The notes under the pieces were generated by a model. That model saw nothing but the letters and a program-made list of their open reading frames with translations, did not search any database and was not told where the DNA came from. DNA of 64,000 bases from Nocardiopsis sinuspersici (GTDB taxonomy: Bacteria; Actinomycetota; Actinomycetes; Streptosporangiales; Streptosporangiaceae). The position numbers were made by a program, and so were the translations under genes. Positions 10,142 through 19,157 of the stretch are shown here, piece by piece (the first letter of the stretch is position 1; the number at the start of each line of letters is the position of its first letter). Location: contig VWVT01000003.1 of the NCBI GenBank assembly GCA_008638415.1, forward strand, positions 62,001 through 126,000, given 5' to 3'.

Positions 10142-10452
10142 GGCTCAGGATCCTAGCCACGGGAGGATCCGTGGCCCCGTCCATATGGGGCGTGTCCCCA
10201 CTTCGGCGGCGGCCGGACGCCCTGAGCTCGCCCAGGCATCGGACCAGGTCGGGCAGCCGCTCCAGGCCCACGGGCCGGATCCGGTGCGGCGGCGAACGCA
10301 GGAGCGGATCGCCGTAGAGGGCGCGCCCGAGGACCCGCGCCACCCCGGGTACGTCGTCCATGGCCGCGGTGCGTACGGCCTGTGCCGCTACCGCCGTTCG
10401 GGTCGCGCGCGGTGCCCCTTCCCCGTCCGGGGACTCCGGATCACCGCTCACA
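10071..10452 (-). pseudogene. Decayed GNAT acetyltransferase copy
   Basis: The frame from GTG 10452 encodes VRTAAMDDVPGVARVLGRAL and GDPLLR, which align with RPATIDDVAGIARVLSRSA and EDPFFR of the intact GNAT gene next door (10509-11144). After about 60 residues the similarity fades, and the acetyl-CoA-binding half is absent. The frame simply runs on into the start of the lipoprotein gene. Its upstream element (10449-10474) is 22/26 identical to the one before the intact gene. This looks like the remnant of a tandem duplication. Confidence 0.65.
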
Positions 10453-10474
10453 GTAGATCCCGGAAACGTCACGA
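10449..10474 (-). repeat. Upstream element, copy 1 of a duplicated GNAT promoter region
   Basis: 26 bases including the string GTAGATC and the GGAAA block, identical at 22 of 26 positions to 11176-11201. It lies across the start of the decayed GNAT copy. The two copies mark the tandem duplication and may contain a promoter. Confidence 0.6.
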
Positions 10475-10508
10475 GTGGGACGTTCTCCGGAAAGGGGGAG
10501 GAACGGGT

Positions 10509-11144
10509 TCAGGACGGGTCGCGCAGCAGGAAGTAGTTGGTCCCCGCGTCCGGGCTCTCCACCTCGCGGAGCACCCGGAAGCCGAACCGCTCGTAGAAGC
10601 CGACGGTCTTGTCGTCGAGCGTGTGGGTGAACACCGGGAGCCGCTCGGAGTCGGCCCGGTCCAGCCCGGAGGAGAGCAGGCCGCCCCCGATCCCGGTGCG
10701 GGCGACCGCCGGGTCCACGCCCAGCGCGGCCAGGTACAGGTGGGGTTCCTGGGGTGCGGCCAGCTTCCACTCGGCGAACACGCGCACGAACGCGGCCATC
10801 CGGGAGCGGCCGATCAGGGACGCCCAGTGCGGCCAGGTGCGCAGCGACACCAACCGGCCCTCGGGATTGGTGTCGGGCGGTGCCCACATCGCAGCGCCGC
10901 GCACCACCGGCGCGTCCTCGGAGTCGTCCTGGGTCTCGGTGACCCTCGTCCCACCCGCGGGGACGTAGCCCAAACCCGCGGTCAGGGCGAAGAAGCGGCG
11001 GGTCCTGGCCACACGCAGCTCGTCGTCGGGGAACAGCCAGCGGAAGAAGGGGTCCTCGTGCGCCGATCTGCTCAGGACGCGTGCGATGCCGGCCACGTCG
11101 TCGATCGTGGCGGGGCGGGCGGCTGCCGTGACGGTCGGACTCAT
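10509..11144 (-). CDS. GNAT-family N-acetyltransferase
   Basis: 211-residue acetyltransferase. The N-terminal beta-alpha unit RPATIDDVAGIARVLSRSA is typical. The C-terminal acetyl-CoA-binding core reads LYLAALGVDPAVARTGIGGGLL, with the R/Q-x-x-G-x-G/A motif supplied by RTGIGGGL, followed by VFTHTLDDKTVGFYERFGF. The ATG at 11144 is preferred over an upstream GTG at 11189 because AAGG lies just before it. A duplicated 26-base element lies upstream, and a truncated paralog lies downstream. The acetyl acceptor is unknown. Confidence 0.85.
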   Translation of the reverse strand: MSPTVTAAARPATIDDVAGIARVLSRSAHEDPFFRWLFPDDELRVARTRRFFALTAGLGYVPAGGTRVTETQDDSEDAPVVRGAAMWAPPDTNPEGRLVSLRTWPHWASLIGRSRMAAFVRVFAEWKLAAPQEPHLYLAALGVDPAVARTGIGGGLLSSGLDRADSERLPVFTHTLDDKTVGFYERFGFRVLREVESPDAGTNYFLLRDPS

Positions 11145-11175
11145 CCTTGGTTCTCTCTGGTCGGGGGCCTTTCGT

Positions 11176-11201
11176 TCATGGTAGATCACGGAAATGTCAC
11201 G
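11176..11201 (-). repeat. Upstream element, copy 2 (before intact GNAT gene)
   Basis: Partner of the 10449-10474 element (22 of 26 bases the same). It lies between the trmH-like stop and the GNAT ATG at 11144 and is therefore a candidate promoter or operator for the GNAT gene. Confidence 0.55.
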
Positions 11202-11967
11202 ACGGTGCGGTGGTGGGCACCGGAGCGGCGGAGGTGGCGGAGGGGGCGCCCGGGACCGGTTGGGCGAACACGTGCGCGCGCATCCAGGCGTGCATGGCGA
11301 TCGCCGCGGCGGCCCCGGCGTTGATCGACCGGGTCGAGCCGAACTGGGCGATCGACAGCACCGCCTGGCACACCTCCCGTACCTCCTCGGACAGGCCGGG
11401 CCCCTCCTGGCCGAACACCAGCACCGCGTTCCGGGGCAGGGGATAGGTCTCCAGCGGTACCGCGCCCGGCAGGTTGTCGATCCCGATCAGCGGCAGCCCG
11501 CGCTCGCCCGCCCAGGCCACCAGCGCGTCGGTGCCGGGGTGGTGGTGGACGTGCTGGTAGCGGTCGGTCACCATCGCGCCGCGCTTGTTCCAGCGGCGGC
11601 GGCCCACGATGTGCACGGCCGCGCACCCGAACGCGTTGGCGGTGCGCACGACCGAGCCGATGTTGAAGTCGTGCGACCAGTTCTCCACGGCGACGTGGAA
11701 GGGGTGGCGCATGGTGTCGAGGTCGGCCACGATTGCCTCGCGCCGCCAGTACCGGTAGCGGTCCACGACGTTGCGGCGGTCGCCCCCGGCCAGGAGTTCG
11801 GGGTCGTAGTGGTCGCCCTCGGGCCAGGGGCCGGGCCACGGGCCCACGCCCACCTCGCGCGCCTCGTCCTCGCCGTCCGCGGGCGCGCGGGAGACGGGCC
11901 CGCCGTCGTCCGTGACGGACGTGGCGTGGGTCGGGGCGGCGGACCGGGGTACGGGATGCTCGGTCAT
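11197..11967 (-). CDS. TrmH/SpoU-family RNA 2'-O-methyltransferase
   Basis: SPOUT methylase of 256 residues that should transfer a methyl group from SAM to a ribose 2'-OH in tRNA or rRNA. The three SpoU motifs are present: NIGSVVRTANAFG (about residues 101-113), VLVFGQEGPGLS (about 185-196) and STRSINAGAAAAIAMHAW (about 214-231). The N-terminal 60 residues are low-complexity. ATG at 11967 is chosen because the longer frame would begin inside the neighbouring TnpB element's left end. That element lies about 20 bases upstream, so the native promoter has probably been displaced. Confidence 0.82.
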   Translation of the reverse strand: MTEHPVPRSAAPTHATSVTDDGGPVSRAPADGEDEAREVGVGPWPGPWPEGDHYDPELLAGGDRRNVVDRYRYWRREAIVADLDTMRHPFHVAVENWSHDFNIGSVVRTANAFGCAAVHIVGRRRWNKRGAMVTDRYQHVHHHPGTDALVAWAGERGLPLIGIDNLPGAVPLETYPLPRNAVLVFGQEGPGLSEEVREVCQAVLSIAQFGSTRSINAGAAAAIAMHAWMRAHVFAQPVPGAPSATSAAPVPTTAPS

Positions 11968-12034
11968 CTGATGTTCGGGTGTGGACACCCCATCCTTCAG
12001 GGCGGGAGGAAACACCCTCTCCTTTCCGTCTAAG

Positions 12035-12063
12035 GCTCACAGAATATTCGTTACGATGTGAGC
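12035..12063 (+). promoter_or_regulatory. Putative leaderless promoter and dyad before tnpB
   Basis: TACGAT (12052-12057) ends 7 bases before the tnpB ATG, the spacing of a -10 box for a leaderless message. It is flanked by an inverted pair GCTCAC (12035-12040) and GTGAGC (12058-12063). No convincing -35 box is seen. Confidence 0.4.
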
Positions 12064-12064
12064 T

Positions 12065-13279
12065 ATGGCGAGGAGCACCGTGAAGCGGGCGTTCAAGTAC
12101 CGCTTCTACCCCACGGACGCGCAGGCAGCGGAGCTGTCGCGCACGTTCGGGTGCGTGCGCCTGGTCTACAACAAGGCCTTGGACGAGCGCACCCGGGCCT
12201 GGTACGCCGAGCAGCGCCGCCTGTCCTACACCGACACCTCGGCGGCGCTGACCGCGTGGAAGAGGACCGAGGAGCTGGCCTTCCTCAACGAGGTTTCCAG
12301 CGTCCCCCTCCAGCAGGGGCTGCGCCACCTACAGACGGCCTTTCGGAACTTCTTCGACAAGCGCGCCAAGTATCCGCGGTTCAAGTCGCGTAAGAAGTCC
12401 CGTGCCAGCGCGGAGTACACCGCCAGCGCGTTCCGCTACCGCGAGGGCCAGTTGACTCTAGCCAAGATGGCCCGACCGCTTGACATCGTCTGGTCCCGTC
12501 CACTGCCCGAGGAAGCGGTGCCGTCCACGGTGACGGTGTCCCGGGACGCGACCGGGCGCTGGTTCGTGTCCCTGCTGTGCGAGGACGTGATCGATGCCTA
12601 CCCGGCCACCGGCCAGGCGGTGGGCGTCGATGCCGGAATCACCTCCCTGGTGACGCTGTCCACGGGAGAAAAGATCACCAACCCCCGCCATGAGCGGCGC
12701 GACCGGGCGAAGCTGGCCAGGGCCCAGCGGGAGCTGTCGCGCAAGCAGAAGGGGTCGGCCAACCGTGAGAGGGCGCGTAGGAGGGTGGCGCGGGTGCACG
12801 CCCGCATCACCGACCGGCGCAGGGATTTTCTGCACAAGCTCACTACTCGACTCGTCCATGAGAACCAAGTGGTCGTGATCGAGGATTTGACCGTGCACAC
12901 CATGGTCAAGAACCATTCCCTGGCCCGTTCGATCTCGGACGCGGCCTGGCGCGAGCTGCGCACGATGTTGGAGTACAAGTGCGCCTGGTACGGGCGTGAG
13001 CTGGTCGTGGTCGACCGGTTCTTTCCCTCCTCCAAGCTGTGTTCGCGGTGCCACACCCTTGCCGGCACGTTGCCGCTGAACGTGCGTGAGTGGACGTGTT
13101 CGGTGTGCGGCGTCACTCATGACCGGGATGTGAACTCGGCGAACAACCTCGAAGCCGCCGGGCTGGCGGTGCTGGCCTGTGGAGCTGGTGTGAGACCTCA
13201 ACGGGAGTCCTCCCGGACGGGGCGGCCGGCCAAGAAGCAGGAAACCCAGCGGGCGACCGCTGGAATCCCCTCTCCCTGA
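12065..13279 (+). CDS. tnpB: TnpB RNA-guided endonuclease of IS605-type element
   Basis: 404-residue TnpB, ancestor-type of Cas12, which uses an RNA from the element's right end to cut DNA. The RuvC residues are all present: D189 (VGVDAG), E273 (VIEDL) and D355 (RDVNSA). The zinc ribbon has C326, C329, C345 and C348. The N-terminal helix-turn-helix/OrfB part (FKYRFYPTDAQAAELSRTFG) is intact, so the protein could be active. The stop codon lies inside the right-end hairpin, as expected when the guide RNA overlaps the gene's 3' end. Confidence 0.93.
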   Translation: MARSTVKRAFKYRFYPTDAQAAELSRTFGCVRLVYNKALDERTRAWYAEQRRLSYTDTSAALTAWKRTEELAFLNEVSSVPLQQGLRHLQTAFRNFFDKRAKYPRFKSRKKSRASAEYTASAFRYREGQLTLAKMARPLDIVWSRPLPEEAVPSTVTVSRDATGRWFVSLLCEDVIDAYPATGQAVGVDAGITSLVTLSTGEKITNPRHERRDRAKLARAQRELSRKQKGSANRERARRRVARVHARITDRRRDFLHKLTTRLVHENQVVVIEDLTVHTMVKNHSLARSISDAAWRELRTMLEYKCAWYGRELVVVDRFFPSSKLCSRCHTLAGTLPLNVREWTCSVCGVTHDRDVNSANNLEAAGLAVLACGAGVRPQRESSRTGRPAKKQETQRATAGIPSP

Positions 13280-13511
13280 GAGAGGAACAAGTCAACTGTT
13301 CCAGCTTACGAATTACGAACGTTCCGGGGTGGGATGGGCGACGGCCCAAACGGAACGGGCCCCTACCGGGCACACCGCTCAGAGGTGGTGCCCCCGTGGA
13401 GGTCACCGCCCCGGACGGCCCGCGCGTCACCGCCCACGTCCCCCCGGAGGCCGCCGCCCACGTTCCTCCGGCCGCCGCCCTCCCGGACGAACTCCCGGCG
13501 CGGCTCTCCCG

Positions 13512-13898
13512 TCAGGCCCGGTGCCGTCGCGTCCTGGCGTCCAGGAGGCGGGCCACCGCGCGCCAGCCGAGCATGGTCGCGGCCAGGAACAGGGAGGTGA
13601 CCAGGACGAAGCTGAGCGGGGCTCCCTCGCCGGTGAGCAGGCGCAGCGCCATCCCCCCGGCCACGGTCACGGCCCACACGAACACACCGGTCGGCCAGAT
13701 CCGGACGGGGGCGGTCCAGGCGAGGGTGACCACCCAGCCCAAGGCCGTCCCGGCGGCGAACGGCCACGCGGTCGCGGCGACCGACGCCAGGGCCGTGCCG
13801 GTCTCGTGGTCGGCCTTGCCGATCAGGACGAAGGCGAGCACGCAGGCCAGGTCGGCCAGCAGGGAGGCGAGGACGCGTGGCACCGTGGAGGAACGCAT
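13512..13898 (-). CDS. DUF3054-family membrane protein
   Basis: 128 residues with four hydrophobic segments (about 9-26, 37-58, 67-84 and 94-112) and a short basic tail. The pattern VLASLLADLACVLAFVLIGKADH followed by TAWPFAAGTALGW fits the DUF3054 family of small actinobacterial membrane proteins, whose function is unknown. It stands alone between the TnpB element and the S9 peptidase. The 230 bases before it (13297-13511) show only coding-like composition and no gene. Confidence 0.75.
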   Translation of the reverse strand: MRSSTVPRVLASLLADLACVLAFVLIGKADHETGTALASVAATAWPFAAGTALGWVVTLAWTAPVRIWPTGVFVWAVTVAGGMALRLLTGEGAPLSFVLVTSLFLAATMLGWRAVARLLDARTRRHRA

Positions 13899-14111
13899 GG
13901 GACCAGGCTATGCCCGGGTCATCGGAGCGCTCCGGCGGACCGGCGGCTCCGGGGCCGGCGGCTCCCCCGACCCCAACGGACCCGTGGAGACCCGGGTCCC
14001 GGACGGGTCGGAGGCCGCCGCGTCCGAGGAGGAGGCGCACCCGCGGAACACGGCCGGCCGAGCGGTGTCCCGGGTCCCGGGGCCGTACGCGGCCCCGGGA
14101 CCCGGTCGGGA

Positions 14112-16319
14112 CTACCCCTCGCCCCGGAGGCTCTCCTTGAGGAACTCCACCTGGAGCAGCATCAGGTTCTCCGCGACCGTCGGGTCCGAGGGCGAGTGCG
14201 TCACCCCCGACAGCGGCAGCACCGTGTGCGGACGGCCCGCCGCCATGAGCGCCGACGACATCCGCTGCGTGTGCGCGAACGCCACGTTGTCGTCGGCCAG
14301 CCCGTGGATCATCATCAGCGGCCGCTCCAGCTTGGCCGCCTCCGCCAGCAGCGAGCTGCGCTCGTAGGCGCCGGGCTCCCCCTCGGGGGTGCCCAGGTAG
14401 CGCTCGGTGTAGTGGGTGTCGTACAGCGTCCAGTCGATGACGGGCGCGCCCGCCACCGCCGCGTGGAACACGTCCGGGCGGCGCAGCACGGCCAGCGCCG
14501 ACAGGTACCCGCCGAACGACCAGCCGTGGATGCCCACCCGGGACAGGTCCAGGCAGTCGAACCGCTCCGCCGCGTCCTCCAGCGCCGCCACCTGGTCCTC
14601 CAGGACCGGCCCGGCCAGGTCGAGGTGGACGCTCTGCTCCCACTCCACGCCGAGGCCCGGTGTGCCGCGGCCGTCCGCGATGAGCACCGCGAACCCCTGC
14701 TCGGCGTACCACTGGGCGGTCAGGTACGCGCCGCGCGCGTTCAGCACCCGCTGCGCGTGCGGACCGCCGTAGGGCGCCACCAGCACCGGCAGCGGGTGCT
14801 GCTCCCCGCGGTACCAGGACGGCAGCACCAGTGCCGAGGGGATCCGCCGTTCACCGGCGCGCCAGAACTCCACGCGCGGCTCCGGCAGGTCCGGGGCCTC
14901 GGCGAGGCTCTCGATCTCGGAGTGGGACCGGCGCGTCTCGGTGCCGGCGCCGCGCAGCACCACCGTGCGCACGCCCGTGAACTCCATCGACCGGTGCTGT
15001 ACCACCAGGGTGTCGCCGCGCAGCCGTCCCGAGCGCAGGCCGCCGTGCGCGTCCGCGTCGGACCCCGTGCGTCCGTGCCCGGGTACCTCCACCGGCGCGG
15101 ACAGGCCCGTGTCCAGCTCGACCAGCCACAGCGACACGTCGCCGGGGCGCTCCGGGGGCGACCCCGAGTACAGGACCCGGTCGCCGTCCACGTCCACCAC
15201 GCCGCGCACGTACACGTCGGCGGGGCTGACCGGGCGGTTGCCCACGTAGACCCGGCGCTCGCCGCCCGCCTCACGGCCGATCCACACCAGCTCGCCCGAG
15301 CGGGTGTGGGCGGGCACGCCCGGCATCAGCTCGACCCACACGTCGTCGGTCTCGGTGCGCGCCCCCGCGACCAGGCCCGTGGCGGGGTCGGCGCTGAACA
15401 GCTCCAGTGTGCGCTGGTCGCGGCTCTGCGCGGTGAACACCAGGGTCGGCGTGCCGTCGGGGCCGGTCGTCCAGCCGACCGTCGCCAGGTAGGGCAGGGC
15501 CTCGCGGTCCCACTCCACCCAGACGGGCTCGGGCCGCTCTCCCGGGCCCCGGCGGCCCGCCGGGCCGACCGGGAACACGGCCAGGCGCACGTCCGCGTTG
15601 GTCCCGCCGGCGGGCGGGTAGCGCAGGGAGGCCGGCTCCTGGCCGGGACGGCCGGGGTCGGACACGTACCAGGTGTTCACGTCGGACTCGTCCACACGCG
15701 CGGCGGCGAGGGAGGAGCCGTCCGGAGCCCACCAGAAGCCCCGGTAGCGGCCCATCTCCTCGGCGGCCACCAGCTCGGCCAGACCCCAGGTGACGTCGGG
15801 GCCGTCCGGCTCGGCGACCACCCGGTCGCCGTGGTCGGGCTCGGCCCCCGAGACGTCGATGACGCGCACGGCACCGCCGCTGACGTAGGCGACGCGGTCA
15901 CCAGCCGGGCTGATCCTCGGGTCCACGACGGGTGTGGTGGCGGGCAGTTCGCGGGGGGCGGTGTCGTCACCGACGAGGTCCACGTAGAACAGCCGCCCGG
16001 ACAGGGTGAACACGGCGCGGGTGAACGCCTCGTCCACCGTGTACGACACGATGCCGCCGCCGCTCTCGCGCAGCCTCTCGCGGCGGGCCCGCTCCTCGGG
16101 GGGAAGGTCCTCGTCGTCGGCGCCCAGGGTCCTGGGGTCGGCGATCACCGCGGCGGTCCCCGACCCCTCCGCCTCGTGGATCCACAGGCAGGTGGCCGTG
16201 TCCGCCCCGTCGCGTCCCCTGAGGAAGGCGACGCGGCGTCCGTCCGGCGAGACCTGGAACGCGCGCGGGACGCCGATCGTGAAGCGTTGGGTGCGGGCCT
16301 GTTGGCGAGGAAAACTCAT
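14112..16319 (-). CDS. S9-family (dipeptidyl peptidase IV-like) serine peptidase
   Basis: 735-residue prolyl-oligopeptidase-family enzyme that cleaves short peptides. The first 450 or so residues form the beta-propeller (opening with FQVSPDGRRVAFLRGRDG), and the last 260 the alpha/beta-hydrolase domain. The nucleophile lies in GIHGWSFGGYLS. The Asp region is GLADDNVAFAHT and the His region GVTHSPS. No signal peptide is seen, so it is probably cytoplasmic. ATG 16319 (MSFPRQQ) is preferred, although MGHNLL at 16337 is possible. It is divergent from mshB across about 150 bases. Confidence 0.9.
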   Translation of the reverse strand: MSFPRQQARTQRFTIGVPRAFQVSPDGRRVAFLRGRDGADTATCLWIHEAEGSGTAAVIADPRTLGADDEDLPPEERARRERLRESGGGIVSYTVDEAFTRAVFTLSGRLFYVDLVGDDTAPRELPATTPVVDPRISPAGDRVAYVSGGAVRVIDVSGAEPDHGDRVVAEPDGPDVTWGLAELVAAEEMGRYRGFWWAPDGSSLAAARVDESDVNTWYVSDPGRPGQEPASLRYPPAGGTNADVRLAVFPVGPAGRRGPGERPEPVWVEWDREALPYLATVGWTTGPDGTPTLVFTAQSRDQRTLELFSADPATGLVAGARTETDDVWVELMPGVPAHTRSGELVWIGREAGGERRVYVGNRPVSPADVYVRGVVDVDGDRVLYSGSPPERPGDVSLWLVELDTGLSAPVEVPGHGRTGSDADAHGGLRSGRLRGDTLVVQHRSMEFTGVRTVVLRGAGTETRRSHSEIESLAEAPDLPEPRVEFWRAGERRIPSALVLPSWYRGEQHPLPVLVAPYGGPHAQRVLNARGAYLTAQWYAEQGFAVLIADGRGTPGLGVEWEQSVHLDLAGPVLEDQVAALEDAAERFDCLDLSRVGIHGWSFGGYLSALAVLRRPDVFHAAVAGAPVIDWTLYDTHYTERYLGTPEGEPGAYERSSLLAEAAKLERPLMMIHGLADDNVAFAHTQRMSSALMAAGRPHTVLPLSGVTHSPSDPTVAENLMLLQVEFLKESLRGEG

Positions 16320-16471
16320 AAGCAGATTGTGTCCCATACCGGGGGCGCCGGGGAGCGCCGCCCGCGCCGGGCGCGGGGGCCGCCGGAAAAAGCGGACAGA
16401 ACACTCCTCCGTCCGGGCCGGGTACACGATGTGGGGGGTACCGCGCGCATGCGGCCGGTATCGTTCCCCAC

Positions 16472-17338
16472 GTGACTGACAGGCGACTGATGATGGTGCA
16501 CGCGCATCCGGACGACGAGAGCATCGTCACCGGTGCAACCCTGGCCAAGTACGCGGCGGAGGGAGCGGGCGTCACCCTGGTGACCTGCACGCTGGGGGAG
16601 GAGGGAGAGGTCATCCCGCCGGGCCTCGCACACCTGGCCTCCGACCGCGAGGACACCCTCGGCGAGTACCGGGTCGGCGAGCTCGACAAGGCCTGCCTCG
16701 CCCTGGGCGTACGCGACCACCGCTTCCTGGGCGGCCAGGGCCGCTACCGGGACTCGGGGATGATGGGCGCACCCTCCAACGACCACCCGAGGGCCTTCTG
16801 GGGCGCGGACGCGGAGGAGGCCGCCGCGCGGCTGGCGGAGACCATCCGCGAGGTCCGCCCGCACGTGCTGGTCAGCTACGACGAGCACGGCGGCTACGGG
16901 CACCCCGACCACATCCAGGCCCACCGGATCACCCGCCGGGCCTTCACCCGGGCCGCGGACCGCTCCGTGCCCGGCACGCCCTGGCGGGTACGCAAGCTCT
17001 ACGCCGTGGCCCAGCCGGTCTCGCGCATCGAGGAGTCCATCGCGCGGCTCAACGAGGAGGCGGGCCCCTTCACCCCGCCCGCGCGGGTGTCCGACATCGC
17101 CCGGGGCACCCCCGACACCGCGGTGACCACCCGTGTGGACGCCACCGACCACTGGGCGGCCAAGACGCTGGCGATGCGCTCCCACGCCACCCAGATCACG
17201 GTGGAGGGCGAGCGCTTCGCCCTGTCCAACGGCATCGCGCAGGAGATCGACGCCGTCGAGTACTTCACCCTGCTGAAGGGGCCGACGCCGCGCGTCCGCC
17301 GCGGGGAGTACGAGACGGACCTGTTCGCCGGGCTGTGA
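16472..17338 (+). CDS. mshB: N-acetyl-glucosaminyl-inositol deacetylase (mycothiol biosynthesis)
   Basis: Zinc deacetylase that removes acetate from GlcNAc-inositol in the second committed step of mycothiol synthesis. The LmbE-type zinc motif is HAHPDDE (residues 10-16), with the third ligand in GYGHPDHIQAHR (about 144-155). The conserved TCTLGEEGEVI and RFLGGQGRYRDSGMMG strings are also present. 288 residues is normal. The start is GTG 16472. The product implies that the organism makes mycothiol, a marker of Actinobacteria. The next gene overlaps its stop by 4 bases. Confidence 0.93.
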   Translation: MTDRRLMMVHAHPDDESIVTGATLAKYAAEGAGVTLVTCTLGEEGEVIPPGLAHLASDREDTLGEYRVGELDKACLALGVRDHRFLGGQGRYRDSGMMGAPSNDHPRAFWGADAEEAAARLAETIREVRPHVLVSYDEHGGYGHPDHIQAHRITRRAFTRAADRSVPGTPWRVRKLYAVAQPVSRIEESIARLNEEAGPFTPPARVSDIARGTPDTAVTTRVDATDHWAAKTLAMRSHATQITVEGERFALSNGIAQEIDAVEYFTLLKGPTPRVRRGEYETDLFAGL

Positions 17339-17880
17339 CCGCGTCCGGTGGGACGGACCGTCTACCCTCGTCTACCGTGACCACACCTGAGACCGCACCG
17401 CCCGCGGAGGGCAGGACCTCCCGGGGCATCCTGTCGCCGGTACTGACCGCGGCCACCCTCGTGGTCCTGCTGCCGCTCGGCGCCGCGGCGGGACTGTTCT
17501 CCACCACCGGCGCCGGCTGGCTGCTGCTCTACTGGGACGCGGGGCCGTGGCCCCGGACCCTGGCGGTCGCGGGGCTGCTGGCCTTCCTGGCGCTGCTGTA
17601 CTGCGCCTGCCGCCTGTGCGCGTGGGGTGGACGCCGGCCCTCCGCGTCGGTGGCCTTCGCCGCGGGATTCCTGGCCTCGGTCATCGCCCTGGTCGGCTAC
17701 ATGCCGGGCGGGGACCTGGTGCTCACCAACCACATCACGCACAACGCGTACCTGTTCGGGGCGATGCTGGTGCTGATGCTCGCGATCATCCGCAGCGACG
17801 TCTTCGCCTTCCTGACCGGGCCCCGGGCCACAGCGCCCGCCGTGCCCAGGGGATACCAGAGCATGCGCTCCTCCGAGTAG
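17335..17880 (+). CDS. DUF6113-like membrane protein downstream of mshB
   Basis: 181 residues with four hydrophobic segments (about 35-58, 70-92, 100-122 and 133-153) after a disordered N-terminus, and a short polar tail. GTG 17335 overlaps the mshB stop (GTGA), pointing to co-translation. A second GTG at 17377 is an alternative start. A small membrane protein in this position behind mshB is common in streptomycetes and relatives (DUF6113). No function is known. The family name is given from recollection of that context. Confidence 0.65.
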   Translation: MTASGGTDRLPSSTVTTPETAPPAEGRTSRGILSPVLTAATLVVLLPLGAAAGLFSTTGAGWLLLYWDAGPWPRTLAVAGLLAFLALLYCACRLCAWGGRRPSASVAFAAGFLASVIALVGYMPGGDLVLTNHITHNAYLFGAMLVLMLAIIRSDVFAFLTGPRATAPAVPRGYQSMRSSE

Positions 17881-17916
17881 GCGCTGGGCCCCACCCGTTC
17901 GGGCGTGCGCGCCCCG

Positions 17917-18963
17917 TCAGACCCAGAACTGCAGGAGCAGCTCGCCGTAGAAGGCGATCCCGGAGAACACCGGGTTGGGCAGGACCAGCTCGAACAGGGA
18001 GTAGACCAGGTTCACCAGGGCGTCGTTGAGGCCGGGGAACCACAGGACCGCGAACACGGCGACCGATCCGAACAGCGCGTTGACCCGTGCGGTCGTGACC
18101 CACGTGCCCCGCGTCCAGGCGGCCAGCACCTCGAAGCCGTCCAGGCCCGGGACCGGCAGCAGGTTGACCAGGGCGGCGGTCAGGTTGGAAAAGCACAGGA
18201 GCGCCATCGCCGAGATCGCCCAGTTGGTGGTGTCGTTGCCCGGGGGCACCAGGACCGACACGGCGACGGCGAGGGCGGCGGCCAGCAGGAGGCTGGCCAG
18301 CGGTCCGGCGAGCGCCACCAGCACGCGGCGGCCCCGGGACGGGATCCGGTCCCAGTCCACGTAGGTGGGGGGGCCGGTCAGGCCGAAGGCGCCGAGGCAG
18401 AGGTAGACCGAGGGCAGGACCAGGCCGGCGAAGGCCTGCCGGTACGCGAACGGGTTCAGCCGCAGGTAGGCGCTGCCGCGCAGGGACCGGTCGCCGGCCA
18501 GGTAGGCGGCCAGCGCGTGCGCGAACTCGTGGACGGCCAGGGAGGCGATCCAGCCGAGCAGGATGAGCAGCGGCGGGACCAGCGGGGTGACGCTCGTGCC
18601 GTCGGCGGCCCACTCCAGTTCGACGGCCTGCCACGACATCCATCCCGCGAAGCCGGTCAGGCCCAGCAGCAGGACGAACAGCGGGCTGGGCAGGAAGTCC
18701 GTCCAGCTCTCGGACGGGGCGCGGCCGGGATCCTCCCCGGAGGCCTCGTCCGCGTCGCCCGCGGGGGAGGCCCCGTCCGGCCGCGCCGCACCCCCCGTGT
18801 CCGCGCCGGTCCCGGGGGCGCCGTCGTCGGCGCCTTGCAGGTTCGGCCGGTTGAGGGCGTCCTCGGGCATCTGCTCCCACGGATCGGAGCCGACCGCCCC
18901 GACCCGCTCGGGCTCGGGCACGTCGGTCGTCTCCGCCTTCTGCGGCGGCTCGGGCGTGGGCAT
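17917..18963 (-). CDS. M50-type site-2 protease-like membrane metalloprotease
   Basis: 348 residues. The first 85 are acidic and disordered, then about six membrane segments follow. The zinc motif HEFAH is at 145-149 inside a membrane helix, and the third ligand region is NLLPVPGLDGFEVLAAW near 270, as in site-2 proteases of the SREBP/Rip group. It lacks a PDZ domain between the two motifs, so it is of the compact type. It converges on the DUF6113-like gene. The substrate is unknown. Confidence 0.85.
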   Translation of the reverse strand: MPTPEPPQKAETTDVPEPERVGAVGSDPWEQMPEDALNRPNLQGADDGAPGTGADTGGAARPDGASPAGDADEASGEDPGRAPSESWTDFLPSPLFVLLLGLTGFAGWMSWQAVELEWAADGTSVTPLVPPLLILLGWIASLAVHEFAHALAAYLAGDRSLRGSAYLRLNPFAYRQAFAGLVLPSVYLCLGAFGLTGPPTYVDWDRIPSRGRRVLVALAGPLASLLLAAALAVAVSVLVPPGNDTTNWAISAMALLCFSNLTAALVNLLPVPGLDGFEVLAAWTRGTWVTTARVNALFGSVAVFAVLWFPGLNDALVNLVYSLFELVLPNPVFSGIAFYGELLLQFWV

Positions 18964-19157
18964 GGTACTCCTGCTGCTCGCGGGTGGTCCGCGTCCAGAT
19001 TAGGCCCTGTGGAGCACCCCTTCGCAGCGGGTGCCGTACAGGGACTCCCGGGGCTCCACGGGCTGGTGCGGCGACCGCGTGCACGACCGGGGGAGCCTCC
19101 TGGTCCACACCCGCGACGTCTTCGGCCGGTCCGTCGGGGCCCGGCCACACCGCCCCG

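Larger units (their letters stand above)
11980..13296 (+). mobile_element. TnpB-only IS605/IS1341-type element
   Basis: A single tnpB gene is bounded by ends typical of the IS200/IS605 group. At the left is an imperfect hairpin CCCATCC-TTCA-GGGCGGG (11989-12006). At the right is a hairpin CCTCTC-CCTGA-GAGAGG (13269-13285) followed by GTCAAC. The second element at 40495-42340 ends in the same GTCAAC. No tnpA is present, so mobility would need a TnpA supplied from elsewhere. The exact termini are approximate. Confidence 0.7.

Noticed and set aside
13329..16475. Frame of about 1,050 codons opposite the S9 peptidase gene
   Set aside because: Low-complexity Arg/Gly/His translation with no motif; the opposite strand encodes an intact S9 peptidase with catalytic residues.
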